Assembly: GCA_002350105.1 (NCBI GenBank)
Contig: DEDT01000016.1
Location: forward strand, 9,090-39,999
Direction of reading: 5' to 3'
From: Selenomonadaceae bacterium UBA2897
Lineage (GTDB): Bacteria > Bacillota > Negativicutes > Selenomonadales > Selenomonadaceae
DNA length: 30,910 nucleotides
In this document: one piece after another, positions 1-6,552 of the stretch
Numbering within the stretch: position 1 is the stretch's first letter
Layout: each line of letters begins with the position of its first letter
Notes under the pieces: generated by a model
What the model was told of the DNA's origin: nothing
The model's input: the letters and a program-made list of their open reading frames with translations, nothing else
Databases searched by the model: none
Program-made: the position numbers and the translations under genes

Positions 1-57
1 GAACTCGACAACGCCTGACTTATTCGATACGCTGATTAATGCGCGTTTGATCTGCAT
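1..57 (-). CDS. purH: PurH N-terminus, bifunctional AICAR formyltransferase/IMP cyclohydrolase (partial)
   Basis: Only the first 19 codons are inside the window; the gene continues past base 1. The translation reads MQIKRALISVSNKSGVVEF, which matches the conserved start of PurH (RALISVSDKTG in many bacteria), the beginning of the IMP cyclohydrolase (MGS-like) domain. PurH catalyses the last two steps of IMP synthesis in the cytoplasm. The ATG at 55-57 follows an AGAGAGGGG ribosome binding site and lies 29 bases after the purN stop, so it is the last visible gene of the pur operon. The assignment rests on a short stretch plus the operon context. Confidence 0.85.
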   Translation of the reverse strand, partial: MQIKRALISVSNKSGVVEF

Positions 58-86
58 ACTCGTTTCCCCTCTCTGACTACTTTCAA

Positions 87-713
87 TTAGGATTTCTCCG
101 GCAGGACGCATACCTTGCGTCCCTCGACCTGCAACCTGCCTTCGCAATACCATTCGATGACCTGCGGATAGAGGCGGTGCTCCTCCTTGAGAACACGCGC
201 ACCGAGCGTCTCCTCTGTATCACCGTCGAGTACGGGTACTGCCGCCTGTGCGATGATAGGGCCGCTATCCGTGCCTTCATCGACGAAATGGATGGTGCAG
301 CCGCTGACCTTCACCCCGTAGGCGAGCACGTCGCGATGGGCATGCGCACCGGGGAAGCTCGGCAAGAGTCCCGGATGGATATTCATGATGCGGCCCGCGT
401 AGGCGCGGACGAAATACGGCGTGAGGATGCGCATGAAGCCCGCAAGCACGACGAGCGTCACGCCCGCCTGCGCAAGCTCTTCGATGAGCGCTTTCTCGAA
501 CTGCTCCCTATCCTCGTATTCCTTGCGATTCACACAGACGGCGGGAATACCAGCCTTTCTCGCGCGCTCGAGCGCATAGGCCTCCGGCTTGTCCGCGAGC
601 ACGACGCCTATCGTTGCATGCACCTCGCCGCGCGCAACCGCGTCGATGATGGACTGCAGATCCGTGCCGCGACCGGAGCAGAGCACGCCGAGCACCTGTT
701 TCTCATTTGCCAT
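87..713 (-). CDS. purN: Phosphoribosylglycinamide formyltransferase PurN
   Basis: PurN transfers a formyl group from 10-formyltetrahydrofolate to GAR, the third step of de novo purine synthesis. The 208-residue length is normal for the family. The N-terminal loop VLCSGRGTDLQ binds the phosphate of the substrate. The catalytic triad is visible as Asn111 and His113 in IMNIHPGLLPSF and Asp149 in DEGTDSGPII. The ATG at 711-713 lies inside the end of purM, so the two genes overlap by 11 bases and are probably translationally coupled. purH follows after 29 bases. No anomalies were seen. Confidence 0.97.
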   Translation of the reverse strand: MANEKQVLGVLCSGRGTDLQSIIDAVARGEVHATIGVVLADKPEAYALERARKAGIPAVCVNRKEYEDREQFEKALIEELAQAGVTLVVLAGFMRILTPYFVRAYAGRIMNIHPGLLPSFPGAHAHRDVLAYGVKVSGCTIHFVDEGTDSGPIIAQAAVPVLDGDTEETLGARVLKEEHRLYPQVIEWYCEGRLQVEGRKVCVLPEKS

Positions 714-1758
714 CGAACACGCCGCCTTTGATCGTCACATCGTGCTGACCGCGCACGACGCGACCGATCGTGTAGACCGTTTCGCCCGCGCCACTGAGAT
801 GTGCCTTGACTTTCTCCGCTTCTTCCTGGCTCACGATGAGGATCATACCGATACCCATGTTGAACGTGCGGTACATTTCCTTCCAGTCAACATTGCCCCA
901 TTTCTGCAGCAGCTGGAAGATCACCGGCATCTCCCAGGCATCATCATTGATCTCAACCGCAAGATCATCCGGCAGCGCGCGCGGGATGTTGTCGTAGAAG
1001 CCGCCGCCCGTCACATGCACCATGCCGTGGAGGTCGAACTTCTCGATGAGCGGCAGGCAGACCTTCGGATAGAGACGCGTCGGCGTCAGCAGTTCCTCGC
1101 CGATGGTCTTGCCGAGGGACTCGATGTACTCGTCGCCCTTCATGCCCTGTTTCTCAAAGACGATTTTGCGCACAAGGGAGTAGCCGTTGGAGTGCACGCC
1201 CGAGGACGGCAGGCCGAGCAGCACGTCGTCCTCCTGCACACGGGCACTGGTGATAATCTGGGCTTTCTCCACCACGCCGACGCAGAAGCCCGCGATATCG
1301 TACTCGCCGACGGGGTAGAAGCCAGCCATCTCCGCCGTTTCGCCGCCGATGAGCGCACAGCCTGACTCCTTGCAGGCCCCGGCCACGCCCTTGACGACCT
1401 CTGCCACCTGCTCCGGGTCGAGCTGACCCACGGCGAGGTAATCGAGGAAGAAGAGTGGCTCTGCACCCTGCACGAGGATATCGTTCACGCACATGGCCAC
1501 GGCGTCCTGACCGATGGTGTCATGCTTGTTCAGCATAAAGGCGAGGCGCAGCTTCGTGCCGACGCCATCCGTGCCCGAGACGAGCACCGGCTCCTGATAT
1601 TTGCCGCTATTCAGGGCAAAGAGGCCGCCGAAGCCGCCGAGGTCGCCGAGGACCTCCGGATGATAGGTCGCGCGCACGCTGTCCTTGATGAGTTTGACGG
1701 AGTAGTTGCCCGCATCGATGTTGACGCCGGCATCCTTATAGGTTAATTGTTCTGCCAT
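703..1758 (-). CDS. purM: Phosphoribosylformylglycinamidine cyclo-ligase (AIR synthetase) PurM
   Basis: PurM closes the imidazole ring, converting FGAM to AIR with ATP in the cytoplasm. The 351-residue product is the usual length. Recognisable blocks include the early TYKDAGVNIDAGN start, the glycine-rich SGTDGVGTKLRLAF segment, the QDAVAMCVNDILVQGAEPLFFLDY block and ALIGGETAEMAGFY, all conserved in the PurM/ThiL/HypE fold. The ATG at 1756-1758 has an AAAGGAG site seven bases upstream, lying across the purF stop codon. It overlaps purN by 11 bases at its 3' end. It is part of the purE-F-M-N-H operon. Confidence 0.97.
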   Translation of the reverse strand: MAEQLTYKDAGVNIDAGNYSVKLIKDSVRATYHPEVLGDLGGFGGLFALNSGKYQEPVLVSGTDGVGTKLRLAFMLNKHDTIGQDAVAMCVNDILVQGAEPLFFLDYLAVGQLDPEQVAEVVKGVAGACKESGCALIGGETAEMAGFYPVGEYDIAGFCVGVVEKAQIITSARVQEDDVLLGLPSSGVHSNGYSLVRKIVFEKQGMKGDEYIESLGKTIGEELLTPTRLYPKVCLPLIEKFDLHGMVHVTGGGFYDNIPRALPDDLAVEINDDAWEMPVIFQLLQKWGNVDWKEMYRTFNMGIGMILIVSQEEAEKVKAHLSGAGETVYTIGRVVRGQHDVTIKGGVFDGK

Positions 1759-1770
1759 GTCAGGCTCCTT

Positions 1771-3225
1771 TCAGCGTTTGCGCTGCTCGAATACATACTT
1801 GCTATCGCCGGCCGGCTTCTCGCCCTCCTCGATCGGATAGGCGCTGTTGAAGCAGGCGTAGCACATCTGCTCGGGGTCCACCGCGCTGACGCACTTTTTC
1901 AGTCCCTCAAGGGAGAGGAAATAGAGACCGTCAGCGCCGATGAACTCGCGGATTTCCTCCACGGACTTCGTCGCCGCGATGAGCTCCTTGCGCACGCTCG
2001 TATCGATGCCATAGAAGCAGGGATAGCCGATGGGTGGGCTGGAGACACACATCTTGACGGACTTCGCGCCCGCATTCCTGAGCATCTTCACGATCTTGCC
2101 GCTGGTCGTGCCGCGCACGATGGAGTCATCGACCATGATGACGTCCTTGCCCTTCACCACCGAGGCGATGGGGTTCAGCTTCAGCTTGACCGAGAGGTCG
2201 CGCATCTTCTGCGTCGGCTGGATGAACGTGCGGCCGATATAACGGTTCTTGATCAGGCCCTCGACGAAGGGGATGCCCGACTCATAGGCAAAGCCCGTGG
2301 CCGCCGTCGTGCCAGAGTCCGGCACAGAGATCACGATGTCGCCCTTGAAGCCCGACTCCCGCGCGAGCATGCGCCCCATCATGAAGCGCGCTGCGTGCAC
2401 GCTCTGGCCGTCGATGACGGAATCCGGACGGGCGAAGTAGATATATTCGAAAATGCAGGAAGCCATCTTCTCGCCTGTGGCGAACATGTAGGACTTCACG
2501 CCGTCATCGTCGATGACCACCATCTCGCCCGGCTTGATGTCGCGCACGAATTCGGCGTCCACGACGTCGAGGCCGCAGCTCTCCGAGGACAGCACCCAGC
2601 TGCCTTCCTTCGTCCTGCCGAGGCAGAGCGGACGGAATCCCTGCGGGTCGCGCGCGCCGATGAGCTTTTCCTCGGTCATGATGGTCAGGCAGTAGGCGCC
2701 CTTGATTTGCTTCAGGCTCTCGATGATCTTCTGCTCGATGGTCTCCGCATGGCTGCGCGCGATGAGGTTCACGAAGACCTCCGAATCGATGGAGGTCTGG
2801 AAAATCGTGCCCTGCTGCTCCAGCTTGTGGCGGATGGCCGCGGCATTCGTGAGGTTGCCGTTATGGGCAAGCGCGATGCGGCCGTCGGCGTAGTTCACGA
2901 GCAGCGGCTGCGTATTGCACATAAGGCTGGAACCCGTCGTAGAATAGCGCACATGGCCGATGGCGATGTACTCGTGCTCCATGTGCGGCAGCTGATGGCG
3001 GAACACCTCATTTACGAGCCCCATGCCCCGCGTGACGTCCATCCACGCGCCGTCCGTGAGCGCGATGCCCGCGCTTTCCTGTCCACGGTGCTGGAGCGCA
3101 TAGAGGCCGAGGTACGTCAGCGTCGAGACGTCCTCCGTGCGCGAGTAGACGCCGTAGACGCCGCACTCTTCCTTCCATTTTGGTTCAATGTCGTACAATT
3201 CTGGTTCTCCTATCCGTACAGGCAT
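1771..3225 (-). CDS. purF: Amidophosphoribosyltransferase PurF
   Basis: PurF makes phosphoribosylamine from PRPP and glutamine, the committed step of purine synthesis. After a propeptide of about 20 residues comes Cys21 in EECGVYGVYS, the N-terminal nucleophile exposed by self-cleavage. The PRPP-binding motif is VIMVDDSIVRGTTSG. Cysteines in CIFEYIYF, YPCFYGID and MCYACFN match the four [4Fe-4S] ligands of the Bacillus-type enzyme, implying an oxygen-sensitive form. The ATG at 3223-3225 overlaps the purE stop as TGATG, so translation is probably coupled; a TTG one codon upstream is a less likely start. Length 484 residues. Confidence 0.97.
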   Translation of the reverse strand: MPVRIGEPELYDIEPKWKEECGVYGVYSRTEDVSTLTYLGLYALQHRGQESAGIALTDGAWMDVTRGMGLVNEVFRHQLPHMEHEYIAIGHVRYSTTGSSLMCNTQPLLVNYADGRIALAHNGNLTNAAAIRHKLEQQGTIFQTSIDSEVFVNLIARSHAETIEQKIIESLKQIKGAYCLTIMTEEKLIGARDPQGFRPLCLGRTKEGSWVLSSESCGLDVVDAEFVRDIKPGEMVVIDDDGVKSYMFATGEKMASCIFEYIYFARPDSVIDGQSVHAARFMMGRMLARESGFKGDIVISVPDSGTTAATGFAYESGIPFVEGLIKNRYIGRTFIQPTQKMRDLSVKLKLNPIASVVKGKDVIMVDDSIVRGTTSGKIVKMLRNAGAKSVKMCVSSPPIGYPCFYGIDTSVRKELIAATKSVEEIREFIGADGLYFLSLEGLKKCVSAVDPEQMCYACFNSAYPIEEGEKPAGDSKYVFEQRKR

Positions 3226-3710
3226 CAAAGTTGTGCCTTGACTTTAGCGGCCTTCGCCTCCACACCTTTGACCATGTCGGCACGATAGTCGGCCAGTTTC
3301 TTTTGCAGATTCTGGTCCGCTACGGCAAAGATCTCCACGGCGAGTACGGCGGCGTTCTTTGCCCCGTTGACGGCCATCGTGGCCACCGGCACACCCGAAG
3401 GCATCTGCACGGTCGAGAGCAGCGCGTCCATGCCATTCAAGGGCGTCGCATTGATGGGCACGCCGATGACGGGCAGCGTCGTGTAGCTTGCAACGACGCC
3501 GGCCAGATGCGCAGCGGCACCTGCACCTACGATAAAGACCCCTACGCCCTTTTCCGGCGCAGAGGTCACAAATTCCCGTACCCGTGCCGGCGTGCGATGG
3601 GCAGAAGCCACCTCTACGACGGACTCGATACCAAACTGCTTCAGGAGCTCAACGGCAGGCTTCAGCACAGCCCAATCCGAATCGCTACCCATGAGTACAG
3701 CTGCTTTCAC
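3225..3710 (-). CDS. purE: N5-carboxyaminoimidazole ribonucleotide mutase PurE
   Basis: PurE is a class I mutase moving the carboxyl group of N5-CAIR to give CAIR. The protein is 161 residues, typical of class I. Signature blocks are MGSDSDW near residue 7, ASAHRTP around residues 35-41 with the conserved His38, GAGAAAHLAGVVA, and PVIGVPINATPLNGMDALLS. It begins with GTG at 3708-3710; an in-frame TGA lies two codons upstream, and a GGAGG site lies about 10 bases before the start. No purK follows: purF is next, overlapping by one base. The first gene of the pur operon, preceded by a consensus promoter. Confidence 0.96.
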   Translation of the reverse strand: MKAAVLMGSDSDWAVLKPAVELLKQFGIESVVEVASAHRTPARVREFVTSAPEKGVGVFIVGAGAAAHLAGVVASYTTLPVIGVPINATPLNGMDALLSTVQMPSGVPVATMAVNGAKNAAVLAVEIFAVADQNLQKKLADYRADMVKGVEAKAAKVKAQL

Positions 3711-3739
3711 GGATCATCATCCTCCATTCTTATCACCAA

Positions 3740-3794
3740 CCAGCACGGCGCACAAAGCATCCGTCTGGCACTAAGCCAACATCTCTGCATTGGC
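3740..3794 (-). other. Structured pur operon 5' leader (two hairpins)
   Basis: Between the predicted transcription start near 3796 and purE, the RNA can fold into two hairpins. The first has GCCAA/TTGGC arms (3775-3794, 10-base loop). The second pairs CCAG-ACGG with CCGT-CTGG around one bulged base (3740-3768, 12-base loop). Neither is followed by a U-tract, and I do not see the conserved core of a purine riboswitch. A regulatory role is possible but unproven. Confidence 0.4.
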
Positions 3795-3802
3795 ATACAT
3801 CC

Positions 3803-3831
3803 ATCATAGCGATAAACGGCGTTGATGTCAA
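3803..3831 (-). promoter_or_regulatory. Sigma-70 type promoter of the pur operon
   Basis: On the minus strand a perfect TTGACA (-35, 3826-3831) is separated by exactly 17 bases from TATGAT (-10, 3803-3808). Transcription should start near 3796, giving a leader of about 85 bases before the purE GTG. It lies downstream of the terminator that ends the zinc-ribbon gene, so the pur operon is an independent unit. Confidence 0.85.
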
Positions 3832-3881
3832 TAAAAACGGCCAAATGTCCTTGACGCCATGTATGTACCCCCCGGATAAAA

Positions 3882-3930
3882 CAGGAAAAAATAAAGCCAT
3901 CCTCCAGGGAATGATTTCCCGAAGGATGGC
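3882..3930 (-). terminator. Rho-independent terminator of the zinc-ribbon gene
   Basis: In the minus direction the sequence GCCATCCTTC pairs with the AGGATGGC side, and GGGAA pairs with TTCCC closer to the loop (3896-3930). It is followed by TTTATTTTTT (3886-3895). It begins 15 bases after the zinc-ribbon stop codon. Confidence 0.88.
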
Positions 3931-3945
3931 CTGCATCATGCTTCT

Positions 3946-4698
3946 TTACAGTTTTTGGAATGTGGCGAACTTCGCCTGGAACTCGTCGTAGTAATTGCCG
4001 CCCACGGCGAACTGGTTCGTATCGCCACGCACGCCGCGCGCCATGCACTCGGCGCGGCGCAACTGGATGTCAAAGAGGTTGTTGGCCGCATTGACCGTTC
4101 CCGCCTCCGGCTGCTCCAGCCGCCCGGCATCGGCCTGACGGCGGCGGATACTCGATGCCACCTGTGCCTCACGGTCGAGGAGCGAAGCGTGCGTGTAGCT
4201 GCCGGAGTTGATCGCGGCGGCCAGATTGGCAAGATCCTGCTCGCCCTGCGACAGCAGGGTGGATGTGCTGGAAATATAGGCATTATGAATCGTCTGCAGA
4301 TGCGTATCGGCATTGTCCTGCGACTTGGCTGCCGGTGCCGGATTATCCTTCTTCTGCGTGTCGCCGGAAGAAGAATCCGCTGTCTGGGTCGTCTGCACGG
4401 GCTGCGCCGCCTCCTGATTCGTGCTGTTATAGTAGAAGAACAGTCCTGCGATGGCAACGACCGCTACCGCGATGATGCCCACGATCGCCGTCCAGTTCGG
4501 CCCGCCTGCACGCTGCGGCTGCGGTGCATAGGCCGGCTGCTGCATCCGGTTCTGGTTGGGTGCCATTGGTCTTACATTCTGCTGATTAGGCTGCAGCGGA
4601 CGTACGCCGGCCGGCTTCCCCACCGGCTGGCCGCACGAGGGGCAGAATGTATCGGTATCTGCGAGCTTCGCCCCACACTTCATACAAAACTTAGCCAT
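3946..4698 (-). CDS. Zinc-ribbon, single-pass membrane protein of unknown function
   Basis: The 250-residue protein starts with a zinc-ribbon of the CxxC-x10-CxxC form (Cys5, Cys8, Cys19, Cys22), then a Pro/Gln/Asn-rich linker (about 28-66), a hydrophobic helix (about 68-90) and a Ser/Thr/Gln-rich segment leading to a helical C-terminal domain of roughly 130 residues. With the ribbon first and no signal peptide, the ribbon is probably cytoplasmic and the C-terminal part outside the membrane. Zinc-ribbon membrane proteins of this layout are common in Firmicutes, but I cannot assign a function. A GAGGAGG site lies 10 bases before the ATG. It has its own terminator and a candidate promoter, so it is probably monocistronic. 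Confidence 0.85.
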   Translation of the reverse strand: MAKFCMKCGAKLADTDTFCPSCGQPVGKPAGVRPLQPNQQNVRPMAPNQNRMQQPAYAPQPQRAGGPNWTAIVGIIAVAVVAIAGLFFYYNSTNQEAAQPVQTTQTADSSSGDTQKKDNPAPAAKSQDNADTHLQTIHNAYISSTSTLLSQGEQDLANLAAAINSGSYTHASLLDREAQVASSIRRRQADAGRLEQPEAGTVNAANNLFDIQLRRAECMARGVRGDTNQFAVGGNYYDEFQAKFATFQKL

Positions 4699-4779
4699 AG
4701 TGATAAATCCTCCTCAAAAGGGTCGGGGAACGTCTGCCTGCGTCGGGGTTCCTCCGTACTATAATATGTTTGTTATTGT

Positions 4780-4788
4780 ATTATAACA
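4780..4788 (-). promoter_or_regulatory. Candidate extended -10 promoter of the zinc-ribbon gene
   Basis: The minus strand shows TGTTATAAT, a consensus TATAAT (4780-4785) with a TGn extension. No good -35 is found at 16-18 bases. Extended -10 promoters can work without one, so this is plausible; transcription would start near 4773, about 75 bases before the ATG. Confidence 0.45.
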
Positions 4789-4821
4789 CGAGTACAGGTA
4801 CAATACATAGCCTTTTCCCAT

Positions 4822-5475
4822 TTATTCGGGGAAAAACTGCAGGCCATCCCCCGCCAGCTGTGTGCACAGGGCCCGCATGAACTGCGGCCCCGGGTCGCTC
4901 TTGACCGAGTGGTAGCCCGCCACCTGCTCGCGGTAGAGGCCGCTCGCGCGCGCCGCGACCTGCTGATAGTGACCAAAGACATATTTAAGCGTCGGATAGC
5001 GCCTGTGCAACTCGCGGATGAGGCGGACATTGGCCGCCACCTGTGCCTCGGTGAGGTCCTCCCTGCCGCCCACGCCGCCGACATTCTCGATGCCGATGGC
5101 GCACCAGTTATAGCCGATGGCGTGTCTTCCCATCGTCGTCTCCGGCAGGATGCGGTACACAGTGCCGTCCCTGTCCACGATGAACTGCGAGGCATAGTTC
5201 AGCGTACCATGCGCATTCGCTGCATGATAGAAATGATAGTACGCCGACTGCCATGTAGGCCCCGCCGTCCAATGCACGACCACGGCGCGCGGCACGATCT
5301 GCACCATTTCCTCGCCGTAATGCTCGCAGGCATATGCTTTCGTCAGCGCTTCACGCTCCGCCGACCATTCCACAGGCTTGTCCACGATCCAGTCCGCCGC
5401 CTCTGCCCAAGCGGGCAGCAGGAGACACAGCCCCAGGAGGACGCCGCAGAGCACAAAGCCAAAGTTTCGCATCAT
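4822..5475 (-). CDS. Secreted N-acetylmuramoyl-L-alanine amidase (Amidase_2 family)
   Basis: The product cleaves the bond between muramic acid and the peptide stem of peptidoglycan. Residues 1-27 form a signal peptide with a hydrophobic core and an AEA/A cleavage site. The Amidase_2/PGRP domain shows the AmpD-type residues: zinc ligands His68 (VVVHWTAG), His169 (FGHY) and Asp194 (KSDPGP), with Glu130 (IGIENVG) and Lys192 as likely catalytic residues. The spacing between His169 and Asp194 is 25 residues against 10 in E. coli AmpD, so a loop is inserted. The ATG at 5473-5475 has a GAGG site seven bases upstream, overlapping the end of the preceding hydrolase gene, nine bases away; a TTG one codon upstream is less likely. 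Confidence 0.9.
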   Translation of the reverse strand: MMRNFGFVLCGVLLGLCLLLPAWAEAADWIVDKPVEWSAEREALTKAYACEHYGEEMVQIVPRAVVVHWTAGPTWQSAYYHFYHAANAHGTLNYASQFIVDRDGTVYRILPETTMGRHAIGYNWCAIGIENVGGVGGREDLTEAQVAANVRLIRELHRRYPTLKYVFGHYQQVAARASGLYREQVAGYHSVKSDPGPQFMRALCTQLAGDGLQFFPE

Positions 5476-5484
5476 CAAAACACC

Positions 5485-6435
5485 TCATTCCTCCGCTGCA
5501 GCCCGCAACATGGCCTGCAGCGTGCGGATTGCCGTACCACGGCCGGAATAATGCTCCGTCATGCCGACCATGATGAAGGGCCGCCCCTCCTGATAGATGA
5601 TGCCGCCATCATCGTAGAGGCCGCCGAGCTCCCCCGTCTTATGCGCAATCATGACGCCCGGCATGGCCGCAGGGAAGCACTCCGTATCCGTCTGCCCCGC
5701 GAGATAACCGAGCATAACATCGTCGAGCTCCGGCGACACGCAGCAGCGATTGTAGAGCGTCACGAAGAAATGGCCGAGATCCGCCGCCGAGGTGTAGTTG
5801 TCACGCCCCGCCGCCACGGCCGCGCTGTCCATCATCTTGCGCTGCAGACTCGTATCGTGATAGCCGTGCTGCTGGATATAGGCATTGATGGCGTCCATGC
5901 CCAGCAGGTCGATCATCATGTTCGTAGCGGTGTTGTCGCTCTCTGTGATCATGAAGCGCATGACCGTATCGAGCGACAGCTCTGTACCTGAGGCATACCC
6001 TGCGATCACCCCGGCGCCGCCCACCTTGTCCGAACTGTGCAGCGTCAGCGTCTGATCGAGCGCCAATGTCCCCGCCTTCACACGCTCCATGGCCGTCGCG
6101 AGAATAAAGACCTTGATCATGCTCGCGGAGCGCATCGGCGCGGACTGGTAGACATACTCGCGATTCTCCAGTGGATACGCTACAAAGACCTCATAATGCG
6201 TGCTGTCACCATTCGACAATGCCTCGATGTGCGCGGCCAGTGCCGCGTTGCGATCCTCCTTCGTCGGCTGCACCGCCGCGCCCTGCTGCCCCGCAGCTGC
6301 TGTCTGTGCCGCTGTATCCGTCACCCCAGCCGACGAAGCCGGTGCCGCCGGCACATCCGCCGCACACGCCGCCATCGGCAGGCTCAGCGCCGTCAACAGC
6401 AATGCCGCACAGATTCCCTTGCTCTTTTTCATCAT
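5485..6435 (-). CDS. Class A beta-lactamase-like serine hydrolase, exported (possible lipoprotein)
   Basis: The 316-residue protein has an N-terminal export signal ending in a weak lipobox (MAAC, Cys24), an Ala/Thr/Gln-rich linker to about residue 60, then a class A beta-lactamase/transpeptidase-like domain. All three penicillin-recognising motifs are present: Ser105-Met-Ile-Lys108, Ser166-Asp-Asn168 and Lys266-Thr-Gly268. The omega loop is short: only about eight residues separate MMD (200-203) from RDN, and I cannot find the Glu166 needed for efficient deacylation. It may therefore be a penicillin-binding or peptidoglycan-acting hydrolase rather than a resistance enzyme. The amidase gene follows after nine bases, so the pair is co-transcribed. 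The start is a double ATG after GGGAGAG. Confidence 0.88.
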   Translation of the reverse strand: MMKKSKGICAALLLTALSLPMAACAADVPAAPASSAGVTDTAAQTAAAGQQGAAVQPTKEDRNAALAAHIEALSNGDSTHYEVFVAYPLENREYVYQSAPMRSASMIKVFILATAMERVKAGTLALDQTLTLHSSDKVGGAGVIAGYASGTELSLDTVMRFMITESDNTATNMMIDLLGMDAINAYIQQHGYHDTSLQRKMMDSAAVAAGRDNYTSAADLGHFFVTLYNRCCVSPELDDVMLGYLAGQTDTECFPAAMPGVMIAHKTGELGGLYDDGGIIYQEGRPFIMVGMTEHYSGRGTAIRTLQAMLRAAAEE

Positions 6436-6446
6436 AAGTCTCTCCC

Positions 6447-6484
6447 ATAAAAAAGCTCAGACTCGCTTACTGCCAATCTGAGCT
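6447..6484 (-). terminator. Terminator or attenuator hairpin before the beta-lactamase-like gene
   Basis: Perfect eight-base arms AGCTCAGA/TCTGAGCT (6454-6484) with a 15-base loop are followed in the minus direction by a run of six T. It ends only about 11 bases before the ATG of the hydrolase gene and 69 bases after the ATPase stop. It may end the ATPase transcript, attenuate the hydrolase transcript, or both. Confidence 0.85.
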
Positions 6485-6552
6485 CCTGTAAATGATTCAC
6501 AATGGTTAACTACGAAACGGCAGCTATTCCATGCATTGCCATGCTCATAATC

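Noticed and set aside
1747..3288. A plus-strand open frame of 513 codons over purF
   Set aside because: It is a shadow of purF; composition is like other antisense frames and there is no ribosome binding site or family match.
3711..3802. Purine riboswitch upstream of purE
   Set aside because: The hairpins present do not show the conserved three-way junction sequence of the purine aptamer.
3707..4048. Small minus-strand frame between the zinc-ribbon gene and purE
   Set aside because: It runs across the terminator, the promoter and the leader, and has no match to any family.
4813..4835. Inverted repeat TTTTCCC/GGGAAAA over the amidase stop as a terminator
   Set aside because: The stem is only seven pairs and no T-run follows it in the minus direction.
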